Source: Streptomyces sp. NBC_01717
GTDB lineage: Bacteria; Actinomycetota; Actinomycetes; Streptomycetales; Streptomycetaceae
Length of the DNA stretch: 64,000 nt
NCBI RefSeq assembly: GCF_036248255.1
Contig: NZ_CP109178.1
Location: forward strand, 2,418,001 to 2,482,000
Reading direction: 5' to 3'
Part shown: piece after piece, positions 16,469-24,349 of the stretch
How positions within the stretch are numbered: the first letter of the stretch is position 1
Layout: each line of letters starts with the position of its first letter
The notes under the pieces: generated by a model
What the model saw: only the letters and a program-made list of their open reading frames with translations
What the model was told of the DNA's origin: nothing
Database searches by the model: none
Program-made: the position numbers and the translations under genes

Positions 16469-16478
16469 GCGGGGGCTT

Positions 16479-16922
16479 TCACGGTCGGCGGGCCCGGGCC
16501 GCCCCGGCACGCTGGGGTGCCGGGGCGGCGGACGGGGGCAGGGTTGCGGTGGCCCTGAGTTGTGCCGTGCGGACGGGGCGGCCCGGCTGGTCGGGCGGAG
16601 GCATGGTGGCCAGGAGTTCGCCGAGGGCAGCGCGGTAGCCGTCGCGGGCGTCGAGCGCCGCTTCCAGCCACTGCGCGTCGAAGCGGAGCTTGTCCGCCGA
16701 CAGCTCGCCCATGTCGCGGTCCGGATCCATGTCCGCGTGCACGCGGTCGCGGACGCGGGCGACCTGTTCCTCGGTCAGAGCCAGGAAGGAGCGCAGTTCC
16801 AGGGCACGGGCGAGGGCGGGCGAGGCATCGTGGCCGACGGCCGCCTCGTACAGCTCCGGGACCTGGTTCCCGAAGACCTTCTGCAGGTCGCCGTCCATGG
16901 TGCTGGTCTTGACCCGGCTCAA
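16479..16922 (-). CDS. helical paralogue, conjugative-element type
   Basis: A 147-residue protein; TTG at 16920-16922 overlaps the upstream stop as TTGA. Helices: VFGNQVPELYEAAVGHD, ALARALELRSFLALTEEQVA and FDAQWLEAALDARDGYRAAL. It shares its helical layout and proline-rich tail with both neighbours. Translational coupling implies that the set is made together. No catalytic residues were recognised. Confidence 0.65.
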   Translation of the reverse strand: MSRVKTSTMDGDLQKVFGNQVPELYEAAVGHDASPALARALELRSFLALTEEQVARVRDRVHADMDPDRDMGELSADKLRFDAQWLEAALDARDGYRAALGELLATMPPPDQPGRPVRTAQLRATATLPPSAAPAPQRAGAARARRP

Positions 16923-17401
16923 CGGACGGGCCTTCCCGCCCGCCATGCCGACGTCGGCGCAGGTGTCCCCGGGGGTCGTTGGGAAGCGCTGGTCTGCACC
17001 GCCGGCCCGGTTCGGGGGCGAAGGCGGGCGAGTCGTTCGGCGGCGAGGTCCTTCTTGCCCGGAGCGTCCGGGTCCAGGAGCCATCGCACAACCATGGCCC
17101 GGCCGTCGCGTGCGGTGACGGCGGCGTTGACGCGGTGGGCGAGTCCCATCGTCGGGTCGTCGACCTCGCTGGGCTGGGTTTCCAGCGCGGCGAGGAGGTC
17201 GTCCTCCGCGCGGTCGAGCACGGACTGGGCCTGGACGAGAAGGCCGTGCCACTTGACGACGTCGGTGGCGTCAGGGTTCGCGGTCGGCGCGGCTGCGACC
17301 GCCGCCTTCAACTGGTCCATGCCCATGTCGAAGCGCGCTTCGATCCGTTCGGTGAGCACGCCCACGACATCCTCAGCGTCATCGGATATGCCGTCGGACA
17401 A
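16919..17401 (-). CDS. helical paralogue, conjugative-element type
   Basis: A 160-residue protein starting at TTG 17399-17401 with AGGAG nine bases upstream. It reads VVGVLTERIEARFDMGMDQL, WHGLLVQAQSVLDRAEDDLL and LAHRVNAAVTARDGRAMVVR, then a basic tail. First gene of the three-paralogue run (17401 down to 16055). The repeated helix-helix-'aRD' pattern suggests an old duplication. Function unknown. Confidence 0.65.
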   Translation of the reverse strand: MSDGISDDAEDVVGVLTERIEARFDMGMDQLKAAVAAAPTANPDATDVVKWHGLLVQAQSVLDRAEDDLLAALETQPSEVDDPTMGLAHRVNAAVTARDGRAMVVRWLLDPDAPGKKDLAAERLARLRPRTGPAVQTSASQRPPGTPAPTSAWRAGRPVR

Positions 17402-17502
17402 AGGGAAAACTCCTGTTCTGGAAAGGCCGATGCCTGGGGGGATGTGCGAGGGGCGGCCGTACCCGGCAGCTCAGCCGCTTACGGGCAGGTGCTGAATTCC
17501 TG

Positions 17503-17850
17503 TCAGTCCAGGCACATACGGACGTCGCGGTAGACGTACGTGCCGGACACCCAGCCCTTGACGCCGGTCGTCTTGTCCTTGATGTAGACCCAGTTGCCGC
17601 TCTTTTTGGACACGCTGAACTTGTGGCTCTTGTAGAGCACGCCGACCGCGGTGGACTTCGAGCTGGCCTTGGACCGGATGGTCACGGCCTTGGCGTGCAC
17701 CGTGTACGGCAGCGGCGGCAGGTCGTAGCAGCCGCTCGCGGGGGCCGCAGTTACGGCGGCGGGTACCGCGCTGGCGGTGGTGGCGGAGAGCACCGGCAGG
17801 GCGAGCGTGCCGAGCATCGCCGCGGATATGGCAATTCGGGTGGAGCGCAT
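17503..17850 (-). CDS. secreted bacterial SH3-domain protein
   Basis: A 115-residue protein; ATG at 17848-17850 has GGAGG ten bases upstream. Residues 1-30 are a signal peptide (RIAISAAMLGTLALPVL, ending SATTASA). The rest is one SH3b domain: TVHAKAVTIRSKASSKSTAV, SHKFSVSKKSGNWVYIKDK and KGWVSGTYVY. Two cysteines (near positions 42 and 113) could form a disulfide. SH3b proteins of this size bind peptidoglycan or cell-surface polymers. The upstream region carries the 'GGTTAGCCAAACC' hairpin shared with 43981 and 60846. Confidence 0.8.
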   Translation of the reverse strand: MRSTRIAISAAMLGTLALPVLSATTASAVPAAVTAAPASGCYDLPPLPYTVHAKAVTIRSKASSKSTAVGVLYKSHKFSVSKKSGNWVYIKDKTTGVKGWVSGTYVYRDVRMCLD

Positions 17851-17937
17851 GCGGAAGGAACCTCCGTGAAGGCATTGGGATTGTGTGGAATGGCGCCGCG
17901 GGAGTTGTTCCGGCGGCTGTATAAGAGTCCGGAGAAT

Positions 17938-17958
17938 CGCCGGTTTGGCTAACCGGCG
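17938..17958 (-). promoter_or_regulatory. 5' leader hairpin, family copy 1
   Basis: On the minus strand, GATCGCCGGTT pairs with AACCGGCGAT around AGCCA. The element lies about 88 bases in front of the SH3-protein start. Just upstream is AACATAGCCG, a phrase also found before copy 2. See 43981-44001 and 60846-60882. Confidence 0.6.
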
Positions 17959-17998
17959 ATCGTCGGCTATGTTTCGCTGCCCGCGTCGGCTTTGGCGC

Positions 17999-18748
17999 TC
18001 AGCGCGAGCGGCCGGGCGGGCGCGGAGCAGGGGCCTTCGCCACACCGGCCGGGCGGCTGGCTGCGGCTGCCGGGCGGATCGGCGGGAGAGGACCGGCCTC
18101 GCCGGTGAGCCGGTCATCGCACCACTGCAGGGCCTCGCCCACCGTGTCGAAGCCGCCCTCGCGCAGGGTGTGCGTCCAGGCGTCGGTGTCGACCTCCTCG
18201 ACCACGACGCGGAACGGGCTGGGGGCTCGCTCGTCCAGGGCGCGCAGTGCCACGACGGTGACCATGTCGTCCGGGTCGTCGGCGGTGTAGGAGTAGCCCA
18301 TGGCGTAGTGGTCGCCGTCGTCCGCGAGGCGCCGCTCCAGCGCACGCGTGGCCTCGTCCGCCGGCGGTGGCCCCAGCTCGAGGTCGAGACCGACGGCATC
18401 GTGCGGGCAGCCGCGGTGGATGAGCCAGGACTGCGCCATCGCGGGCAGCGGCAGCAGGGCCTGCTCGAAGTCGAAGGTGTCCTTCTCCCGGTCCCGCTTC
18501 AGATGAACGGCGACGTACTGCGGCATGCCCGGGTGCCCGTAGGTGGCGGTGCGGTCGAAGAGGACGTAGTAGCTGTGTGCGCCGTTGGGGGTGTGATGTT
18601 CGGCGAGGGGGACGAGCATGTCCTCGCGGACGGCGACCTGGCGGTAGAAGTCGAGGTACTTCTCCTCGTCGGCGTCGAAGTCGTCGAGCTCGAAGTCGAC
18701 TTGGGGGATGGACTTCCGAGCCGGCGCCGGTTCGGTGGGAGACAACAA
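17999..18748 (-). CDS. hypothetical conjugative-element protein
   Basis: A 249-residue soluble protein starting at TTG 18746-18748 (GAAAGG upstream). It reads KYLDFYRQVAVREDM, SYYVLFDRTATYGHPGMPQY, VAVHLKRDREKDTFDFEQAL and YAMGYSYTADDPDDMVTVVA. Mixed alpha/beta with a proline-rich tail. Family not recognised. Same strand as, and downstream of, the 19.4 kb gene, so part of the DUF4913 operon. Confidence 0.7.
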   Translation of the reverse strand: MLSPTEPAPARKSIPQVDFELDDFDADEEKYLDFYRQVAVREDMLVPLAEHHTPNGAHSYYVLFDRTATYGHPGMPQYVAVHLKRDREKDTFDFEQALLPLPAMAQSWLIHRGCPHDAVGLDLELGPPPADEATRALERRLADDGDHYAMGYSYTADDPDDMVTVVALRALDERAPSPFRVVVEEVDTDAWTHTLREGGFDTVGEALQWCDDRLTGEAGPLPPIRPAAAASRPAGVAKAPAPRPPGRSR

Positions 18749-18765
18749 GGGCCTTTCGGTGGGGT

Positions 18766-19464
18766 TCAGCGCCGCTGCGCCAGGGTGGACGGCGATGTGC
18801 CGGGGCGGGCCGGGACCTGCGGCACCTGGGTCGTAGGCATCCGTCGGGCGGCGAACAGTGCGGCGCGTCCGGCGTCGGTGAGGGCGACTGGCTGGCCGGC
18901 TTGCACAGGGTGGTCGGTATCCCGGACGACCAGGCCGGCGTCCTCCAGCCGCTGGAGCTTGGCGTGAGGGATGCGGGTGCCGGAGGCGGCTGTGACGGAC
19001 ATCCGGCCGGTCAGCAGGTGTTCGTAGAGTTTGGCGCCGCCGGCGATGGCGAGCAGCGCCGCTTGGTCGTCCGTCGAGAGCTGCTTCGCGTCGGGCACGG
19101 AGGCCGGCGCGGCGGCCTCGATGGGCTCCAGGGCGGCGAGCACCTTCCGGGCAGCGGCGTTCCGCGCGTTGGTGGCCTCCTCCAGCTGGTCCACGGTGTG
19201 GTCGATACGCGTGAACAGGGCGTCATCGACGTCGAACTCGCCGCTGGAAAGGCGATTGAGGAGTCTGAGGTAGAAGGCGACGCCGATCTGGGACTTGGCC
19301 AACTCGCGGTGCCGGTCGACCAGGTGGGCATGTGGCTCGTCGAGGACACCGCGGTCGCGGTAGGCCCACAGGGTGTCGATGTCGTGGCCGGTGACGGCTT
19401 CGATGCGATGGTCGAGCGGGGAGACCGCACGCCGGGCTGGTGTCGGCGCGGGTTCAGGGGGCAT
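18766..19464 (-). CDS. helical protein with C-terminal winged-helix segment
   Basis: A 232-residue protein from ATG 19462-19464. The N-terminal 130 residues repeat the helical layout of the 16-17.4 kb paralogues ('tLwayrD.gv', HRELAKSQIGVAFYLRLLN, LEEATNARNAAARKVL). A winged-helix-like segment follows: HLLTGRMSVTAASGTRIPHA, KLQRLEDAGLVVRDTDH and VALTDAGRAALFAAR. It may therefore bind DNA. It lies in the operon that starts with DUF4913. Confidence 0.7.
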   Translation of the reverse strand: MPPEPAPTPARRAVSPLDHRIEAVTGHDIDTLWAYRDRGVLDEPHAHLVDRHRELAKSQIGVAFYLRLLNRLSSGEFDVDDALFTRIDHTVDQLEEATNARNAAARKVLAALEPIEAAAPASVPDAKQLSTDDQAALLAIAGGAKLYEHLLTGRMSVTAASGTRIPHAKLQRLEDAGLVVRDTDHPVQAGQPVALTDAGRAALFAARRMPTTQVPQVPARPGTSPSTLAQRR

Positions 19465-19482
19465 AGGCGACGCTCCGTGCGT

Positions 19483-19968
19483 TCAGCGGGTGTGATGGTG
19501 CGCAGGGTTCTGTGCGGGACGGGGCAGACCCGGCAGTGCGGTGGGCGGTGGACCGGGCCGAGGCGCGGGAGTGCGGGTGGTCAGCTGCGGGGAACGGGAG
19601 CGTGCTGCGTGGGTGCGTGCGCTCAGCGGCCGCCGGGTCATCCCTAGGCGGCGGCCGACCTCGTCGTAGACGTCGTTGCCCGCACGCGGCCGGACCGCGA
19701 CGACGTGGATCTCCTTCTGGTGCGCGGACTCCGCGGGCGCCATTCGGACGCCGTAGACGACGCGCCAGTCCTTGCGCGAGTCCACGAACAGCTTGCGGTA
19801 GCCCTCCAGGTCACCGTCGAGGCGTAGCCCGAAGCGCTGCGCGTTCACGACTTCCTGCAGGTAGGCGAGGGTGAGGTCGCGGATATCGCTGGGGGCCTGG
19901 AGGAGGTCGGTCAGCGCGCGGGGGTCGAAGCTCAGGCCGAAGGCGGGCTGTCCCCGTCGCGCGGTCAT
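19483..19968 (-). CDS. RelE/ParE-like protein
   Basis: A 161-residue protein; ATG at 19966-19968 overlaps the DUF4913 stop as ATGA. The core (about 15-110) follows the RelE/ParE fold: YLQEVVNAQRFGLRLDGDLE, GYRKLFVDSRKDWRVVYGVR and EIHVVAVRPRAGNDVYDEVG followed by RRLGM. This 'L.gyrkl....dwRvvy.v......i.vv.v..R..ndvY..a..R' pattern is characteristic. A long basic, proline-rich tail is unusual for a RelE toxin. The partner is the DUF4913 protein upstream; no classical antitoxin with a DNA-binding domain is visible, so a toxin role is uncertain. Confidence 0.75.
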   Translation of the reverse strand: MTARRGQPAFGLSFDPRALTDLLQAPSDIRDLTLAYLQEVVNAQRFGLRLDGDLEGYRKLFVDSRKDWRVVYGVRMAPAESAHQKEIHVVAVRPRAGNDVYDEVGRRLGMTRRPLSARTHAARSRSPQLTTRTPAPRPGPPPTALPGLPRPAQNPAHHHTR

Positions 19969-20615
19969 GACGTCGGCTCGTCCGGGTCCGCGGGCCCGGC
20001 GGCTTCCGCCGTGGCCGCCGTCTCCGTGCGCACGGACGGCGGCGGGCCGGGCAGAAGGCGGTGCGCGGGCCGGTCGGGAGAGGTCATGCAGGCCGACAGC
20101 GGCCCGCCCGGTGCGCGGATCGCCGCAACGGCGTGGGTGAGGAAGTCCCGGTGCCACACGAACAGGCCGGAGAGTCCGGCTTCGGGGTCCTTGTGCTGCT
20201 GGTAGGCGAGCCACAGGGCGTGGAGCCAGGCCACGACATCGTCGTGCTCCTGCCATTGCAGGCACCAGGGCGCCGCGGTGGTGACTTCCGACCCGTACAC
20301 CGGGAGGAAGAAGTCGTCGACCCAGTCCGACAAGGCGTCGAGTTCGTCCTCCCTTTCCTCCCCGTCGAGTTCCAGGATCGGGCGGGGCTCCGGCGGAGCG
20401 GCGGCAGGCGGCCCGCCGAGCCCCGGCATGCCGAACGCGGCGAACGGCGATCCGTTCGGCTCGGGGGCGGACGCGAGGTGGTCGAGTTGCTGCGCCTGTT
20501 GCGCCGACTGCTCCATGAGCCGTCGAACGCTCGCCTCGATTCCCTCCAGCTGCGGATCGGGAATGCGAACCGGCTCCAACTCCCCATCGTCAGACGGTTT
20601 TATGGATTCGGGCAT
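19965..20615 (-). CDS. DUF4913 protein
   Basis: A 216-residue protein from ATG 20613-20615. Residues 105-175 carry the DUF4913 core: DWVDDFFLPVYGSEV, PWCLQWQEHDDVVAWLHALW and GLSGLFVWHRDFLTHAV. The N-terminal 90 residues hold a helix with EASVRRLMEQSAQQAQQL (probable coiled coil) and a proline/glycine linker. DUF4913 proteins are common on actinomycete ICEs and plasmids, often beside a RelE-like gene as here. First gene of the minus-strand operon running to about 16 kb. Confidence 0.85.
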   Translation of the reverse strand: MPESIKPSDDGELEPVRIPDPQLEGIEASVRRLMEQSAQQAQQLDHLASAPEPNGSPFAAFGMPGLGGPPAAAPPEPRPILELDGEEREDELDALSDWVDDFFLPVYGSEVTTAAPWCLQWQEHDDVVAWLHALWLAYQQHKDPEAGLSGLFVWHRDFLTHAVAAIRAPGGPLSACMTSPDRPAHRLLPGPPPSVRTETAATAEAAGPADPDEPTS

Positions 20616-20949
20616 GAAAAAGTTGGGCCTCCTACGAGACGCTGAATGAGAGAGGGCGAAAGCGGCGATGCGCGGAGCGCCAGCGAGTTACAACTCCGCT
20701 TCGTCGGATTGCCGACTAGGGCGCCGGCCGCCTTGACGGGAAGCGCGCTCGCGGCTCAGACGGTGAGAATCACGTCGTCTTGCGTGAGGGTCGCGCGGAT
20801 CGTTTCGGTGAGCCGGTCGGCAACTGGTGCAGTGCAGTTCTTTCGGATGGGGACTATTCCCATCGGACCGGTGTGTAGCGTGACGCGGGGGTCGGGACTG
20901 GGCGGTGTGAGGTCCGTTCCGTCCGACGGAACCTTTCCAACTTCAGACT

Positions 20950-21060
20950 GACGCCGTGAAGTAAGCGCGAGAACTGCTTTGACCAGGTCGGATATGCGCG
21001 CGGTGCTGTAGCGGAGCTTGCGCAGGACGCGCCAGTTCTTGGGGTAGCCATAGCCTGCTC
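20950..21060 (-). pseudogene. remnant of a DDE transposase C-terminus
   Basis: On the minus strand, the segment reads KNWRVLRKLRYSTARISDLV and then KAVLALTSRRQ. This is the usual C-terminal end of IS5/IS4-type transposases ('NWRvLrklR......a..lv.avLaL'). No catalytic part remains upstream, so only the tail survives. The bases 20616-20950 and 21061-21250 around it hold no convincing gene. Confidence 0.5.
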
Positions 21061-21251
21061 TCCGACGGCGCGGATCTCGACGTCGGAGACGTTGACGGAG
21101 ATGGCCTCCTGGTTGGGGAAGTCGGGTCCCGTCGAACCGGGGTTGTTGAAGGGCTGGTAATGGTCTCGATCTGCTTGGATGATCGGCAGAGGTGGGGTCC
21201 GCGCGCAGGCGAAATGGGATGCGGGCGCTCAGGAGACAGCGGGAGGGGCCC

Positions 21252-21551
21252 ATGGAATGGGTCGTTGGAAGTGGCATGCTCGGGGGCTTGCTACTGATCG
21301 CCCTGGGCACGGCGTCGATACGCACCGGCTGGACGTTGCCCAGGGTGGGCCGCCGCGTCACCCGACCCTCGATCTACGGTCTCGGAGTGCTGTTGGTGGG
21401 CGTGCCCTGCGTGATACAGGGTCTGTTTTACTTCCGAATCGTGCCAAGCCCGCCTTGGGAGGTCCACTTCTTCGGCGCGAACGCCCTTGTGATCTCGGGG
21501 CTGGTCCTTATGGGAGTTGGTCAGATGCTGCCGTCGCGCCATAGGAGCTGA
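21252..21551 (+). CDS. small membrane protein with three transmembrane segments
   Basis: A 99-residue protein; ATG at 21252 with GGAGGGG seven bases upstream. Three hydrophobic segments are clear: GSGMLGGLLLIALGTASI, IYGLGVLLVGVPCVIQGLF and FFGANALVISGLVLMGVG. A basic loop (RVGRRVTR) lies between the first two. No family was recognised. A single gene between the transposase remnant and the recombinase module. Confidence 0.7.
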   Translation: MEWVVGSGMLGGLLLIALGTASIRTGWTLPRVGRRVTRPSIYGLGVLLVGVPCVIQGLFYFRIVPSPPWEVHFFGANALVISGLVLMGVGQMLPSRHRS

Positions 21552-21637
21552 GTGCGTGCTTGTCACCCCGGCCATCGTTGTTCATCGATTCCTGGCAGCC
21601 CTTTGGGCTGTCGGTGTGCAGGTCAGGCCGCGGGTCA

Positions 21638-24019
21638 TCAGGGGTGATGAGAGCGCAGGTCAGATGGGCTTTGCTGTGTTGCGGAAGCCCTTCGTAGTCC
21701 CTCCTCGTTGCGTTCGGACTCGGTTGCCTTCGGTGCGGCAGTGCGGGCGGCGAGGTAGGAGCTCCAATCGCGTTGTGCGTGGTGTGCCCACTTCAGGGCC
21801 GTGTGGATGTGGACATCGAGGAGGGCCGCCAGGACGGGAGCGGGTAGTTCGCCAGCGAGCGCAATCAGGGCCGCGGTGCGCGCTGGCCGGGTGTGAATAC
21901 CCCGGCGTACGAGTTGGCTATTGAACGCCTTGCGGCTCAGGGGCTGCCCGGGCAGCACGCCGGGGAACAGCCACGATGCCTGGTTGCCCAGCGGGCGTGT
22001 CAGGGTGGAGCGTTGGCGCGGTGCCCGTACGAGCTGGTGGATGAGCTCGGCCAACCGGGGCGGTATCCATAGCCGGGCCCGGCCGAGTTGGAGGAACGTC
22101 GTTCCCGCGGTGCTGCCTCGGATGTCGTCGGTGGACAGGTGCCGCAGGCGTTCTCCGGGGATGCCATACAGAAGGATAAGGGAGCCGGCAACGCGGACCT
22201 CGAGCGGCAACGTCGTGTCGCTCAAGCACTGGCGGAGCTGCTGCCAGCGCTCTTCTTCGGCGAGGATCGGCGCCGCGGTGGCAGCGGGCGGTGTGACGAT
22301 GGTGTGCGGGACGGCGAGGCCACGCTGGGCAGCCCAGTCGAGGAACTGCTTGATGTCGTAGTGCGAGCGGTTCGCGTCCAGCCAGGTGTCGAGCTGGTCC
22401 TGGTCCAGTTGGGCCAGGGTGAGGTGGCGGGCATCGAGCCAGACCAGGAAACCCAGGACGAGGCGGACGCGGCGACGGATGCGCTGGGCTGCAGAGGTGC
22501 TGTGCAGCCGTTCGCCTGCTTGGCGACGGGCGCGGCGGAGCAATACCCAGGTGGTGAAGGGCCGCAGCAGCTGGCCGTGGTGCGAGGGCTGATCGGCGAG
22601 CAGTGTCTCCAGCCAGACGGTGATGCGTTCGAGGTCATCATTGCGGGCCGGCAGGATGCCGGCGGCGATGAGGGTATGCCGCACATAGCGTTCGGGGCGT
22701 CCGGGAGGCAGCTCATCCAGCAGGGCGTGGCTGATCGGCCGGTGGTCGCCGGCCAGCTGGACCAGCAGCCGGGCCGAGGGACTGTCGGACAGCCAGCGCA
22801 GGGTACTGACGGGCGAGACAGTGACAGCCAGGAGCGTTACCAAGGGCGCGAGTTGAGGGTGCATGGTGCCGTCGGTGCGGGTGAGGCGGTCGCGGACACG
22901 GTGACGTAGAACACAGTGCAAGCACTGGCCGTCGGCGTAGGCGCCCTCATCGGTTCCGCATGTGGCGCAGCGGCAGATCGGACCGGCTCCGGCACACGGT
23001 CCGCAGATCGCAGCTTCGCCGATGGTGGGGAGGTGCGCGGTGCCAATGAGCGTGCGGTGGGCACCGCATCGTGCGCAGGGGGCGGGCCGGGTGCGGATGC
23101 GCTGGTAGCAGGGCGAACAGACCGGGCCCATCGGCCAGTTCACGGCCACCATGCGTATGCGGCGGCAGCGGGAGCAAAGCCGCTGTGGCAGCGGGCGGCA
23201 GGCCCAGCATGTCAGCGTGCCATTGCGCTGCCGGTAACAGGGACGGCGCCGGCCGCAGACCGCGCACGACGTCTCGGTGGTGGGACGCCGGTAGCAGCGG
23301 TAGCAGATCTCTCCGCCCGAACTGGCCGGGTCGCTGGCGCGGCGACTGATCCGGGTGAGCTCACCGCAGCCAGAACAGATCCGGCGCGGTTGGCGAGTTC
23401 GCGCATAACAGGGCTGACACAACGGTCCGTCCGGGCCGTTGGTCTTGGTCGGAGCGTCCAAGCCGCAGATGGCGCAGGTGCGCACGGGCCGTCGCCAGCA
23501 GCATGCACAGACCGGCGAGCCCTGCTCGTCGCGGCCAGCCGGCGCTCGTCGCTTCGTGCAGCGCACGCAGGCGACCAGCACCGCCGGGTCGCGCACGTAG
23601 CACCGATTACAGATCCCGCCCTCGGGCCGGCGGGCCATGATCAGCGCAGTTCGGCCGCACCGCGCGCAGGTCTTCGGCTCCCGCTTGGGCGCACATCCTG
23701 GGCAGACCCGCCCCTTCGGGCTGCGGCGGAGGTTGGTCGTCAGCGCCCCGCACTGGGCGCAGACCGGGAGCACGACCGGATATCCGGCGGCGTGCAGGCA
23801 GTGCGCGAGGCGAACCCACGCCAGTGGGAAGTCCCCGACGGCCCGGCTGGCGGCGTCCGGGTGGCGCAGGAAGACCTCCAGCTCCTTGAGCGGCCGGACC
23901 TCCAACGCCCGCGCCTCGGCGAGCAAACCGGCCGTGCTCTTCGCATCCAGCCCCGCCACCCGCGCGGCCAAGGCGGCGACCACCCGCGCTTGTATCTCCA
24001 CGAGCAAGGCCGCGGCCAC
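21638..24019 (-). CDS. zinc-ribbon-array tyrosine-recombinase-like protein
   Basis: A 793-residue protein starting at GTG 24017-24019. Residues about 85-380 contain nine or so CxxC pairs in regular alternation (for example CAQCG, CPGC, CARCG, CNRC, CAICG, CQPC, CSGCG, CYRC, CSRC, CATCG), i.e. a chain of zinc ribbons. Residues about 400-780 resemble a phage-integrase fold. A SAM-like core-binding part (VLGFLVWLDARHLTLAQLDQ) is followed by a catalytic-like part with SLILLYGIPGERLRHLS, GIHTRPARTAALIALAG and a terminal WSSYLAAR tyrosine. Third gene of a module with a canonical tyrosine recombinase and an HTH protein, reminiscent of the three-gene Tn554/recombinase-in-trio elements. The zinc ribbons probably read DNA ends or partner proteins. 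Confidence 0.75.
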   Translation of the reverse strand: MAAALLVEIQARVVAALAARVAGLDAKSTAGLLAEARALEVRPLKELEVFLRHPDAASRAVGDFPLAWVRLAHCLHAAGYPVVLPVCAQCGALTTNLRRSPKGRVCPGCAPKREPKTCARCGRTALIMARRPEGGICNRCYVRDPAVLVACVRCTKRRAPAGRDEQGSPVCACCWRRPVRTCAICGLDAPTKTNGPDGPLCQPCYARTRQPRRICSGCGELTRISRRASDPASSGGEICYRCYRRPTTETSCAVCGRRRPCYRQRNGTLTCWACRPLPQRLCSRCRRIRMVAVNWPMGPVCSPCYQRIRTRPAPCARCGAHRTLIGTAHLPTIGEAAICGPCAGAGPICRCATCGTDEGAYADGQCLHCVLRHRVRDRLTRTDGTMHPQLAPLVTLLAVTVSPVSTLRWLSDSPSARLLVQLAGDHRPISHALLDELPPGRPERYVRHTLIAAGILPARNDDLERITVWLETLLADQPSHHGQLLRPFTTWVLLRRARRQAGERLHSTSAAQRIRRRVRLVLGFLVWLDARHLTLAQLDQDQLDTWLDANRSHYDIKQFLDWAAQRGLAVPHTIVTPPAATAAPILAEEERWQQLRQCLSDTTLPLEVRVAGSLILLYGIPGERLRHLSTDDIRGSTAGTTFLQLGRARLWIPPRLAELIHQLVRAPRQRSTLTRPLGNQASWLFPGVLPGQPLSRKAFNSQLVRRGIHTRPARTAALIALAGELPAPVLAALLDVHIHTALKWAHHAQRDWSSYLAARTAAPKATESERNEEGLRRASATQQSPSDLRSHHP

Positions 24020-24022
24020 GAC

Positions 24023-24349
24023 TCACAGTCCCTGCGGGCGACGAATCCGGGTGCGGCGGACCGGCGGAGGCGGGGTGCCGACGCCGGACTCGGCACGCTT
24101 GGGGACCTCCGTGGCGGCCGTGGTGATCTCGATCAGATCGTTCGGCGTGCAGCCGAGGACGTCGCAGAGCGCGGCCAGGGTGTCCATGGACAGCCGCTGC
24201 GGGGGCTGGGTCACCAGCCGGTAGACCTGCTCGCGAGACAGGTGGATGCCCCGCTCGGCCAGGAGCGGTCCCAGCTCCGAGGTCTGGAACATCCCCGCGT
24301 CCGCCATCAGCCTCCTCAGGTGCCACTGATAGCCCATCTTCTTGATCAC
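24023..24349 (-). CDS. XRE-family helix-turn-helix regulator of the recombinase module
   Basis: A 108-residue protein; GTG at 24347-24349 overlaps the recombinase stop as GTGA. Residues 8-75 are a Cro/CI-type HTH: LRRLMADAGMFQTSELGPLL, LSREQVYRLVTQ and LSMDTLAALCDVLGCTPNDL. The 'm.tLaaLCdvLgctp.DL' ending is diagnostic. It sits between the two recombinase genes, so it probably regulates or assists them. The tail is proline/arginine-rich. Confidence 0.88.
   Translation of the reverse strand: MIKKMGYQWHLRRLMADAGMFQTSELGPLLAERGIHLSREQVYRLVTQPPQRLSMDTLAALCDVLGCTPNDLIEITTAATEVPKRAESGVGTPPPPVRRTRIRRPQGL

Noticed and set aside
20646..21250. Several medium frames on both strands between DUF4913 and the membrane protein
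   Set aside because: Codon usage is poor except for the short transposase-like tail; no start or motif supports a gene.
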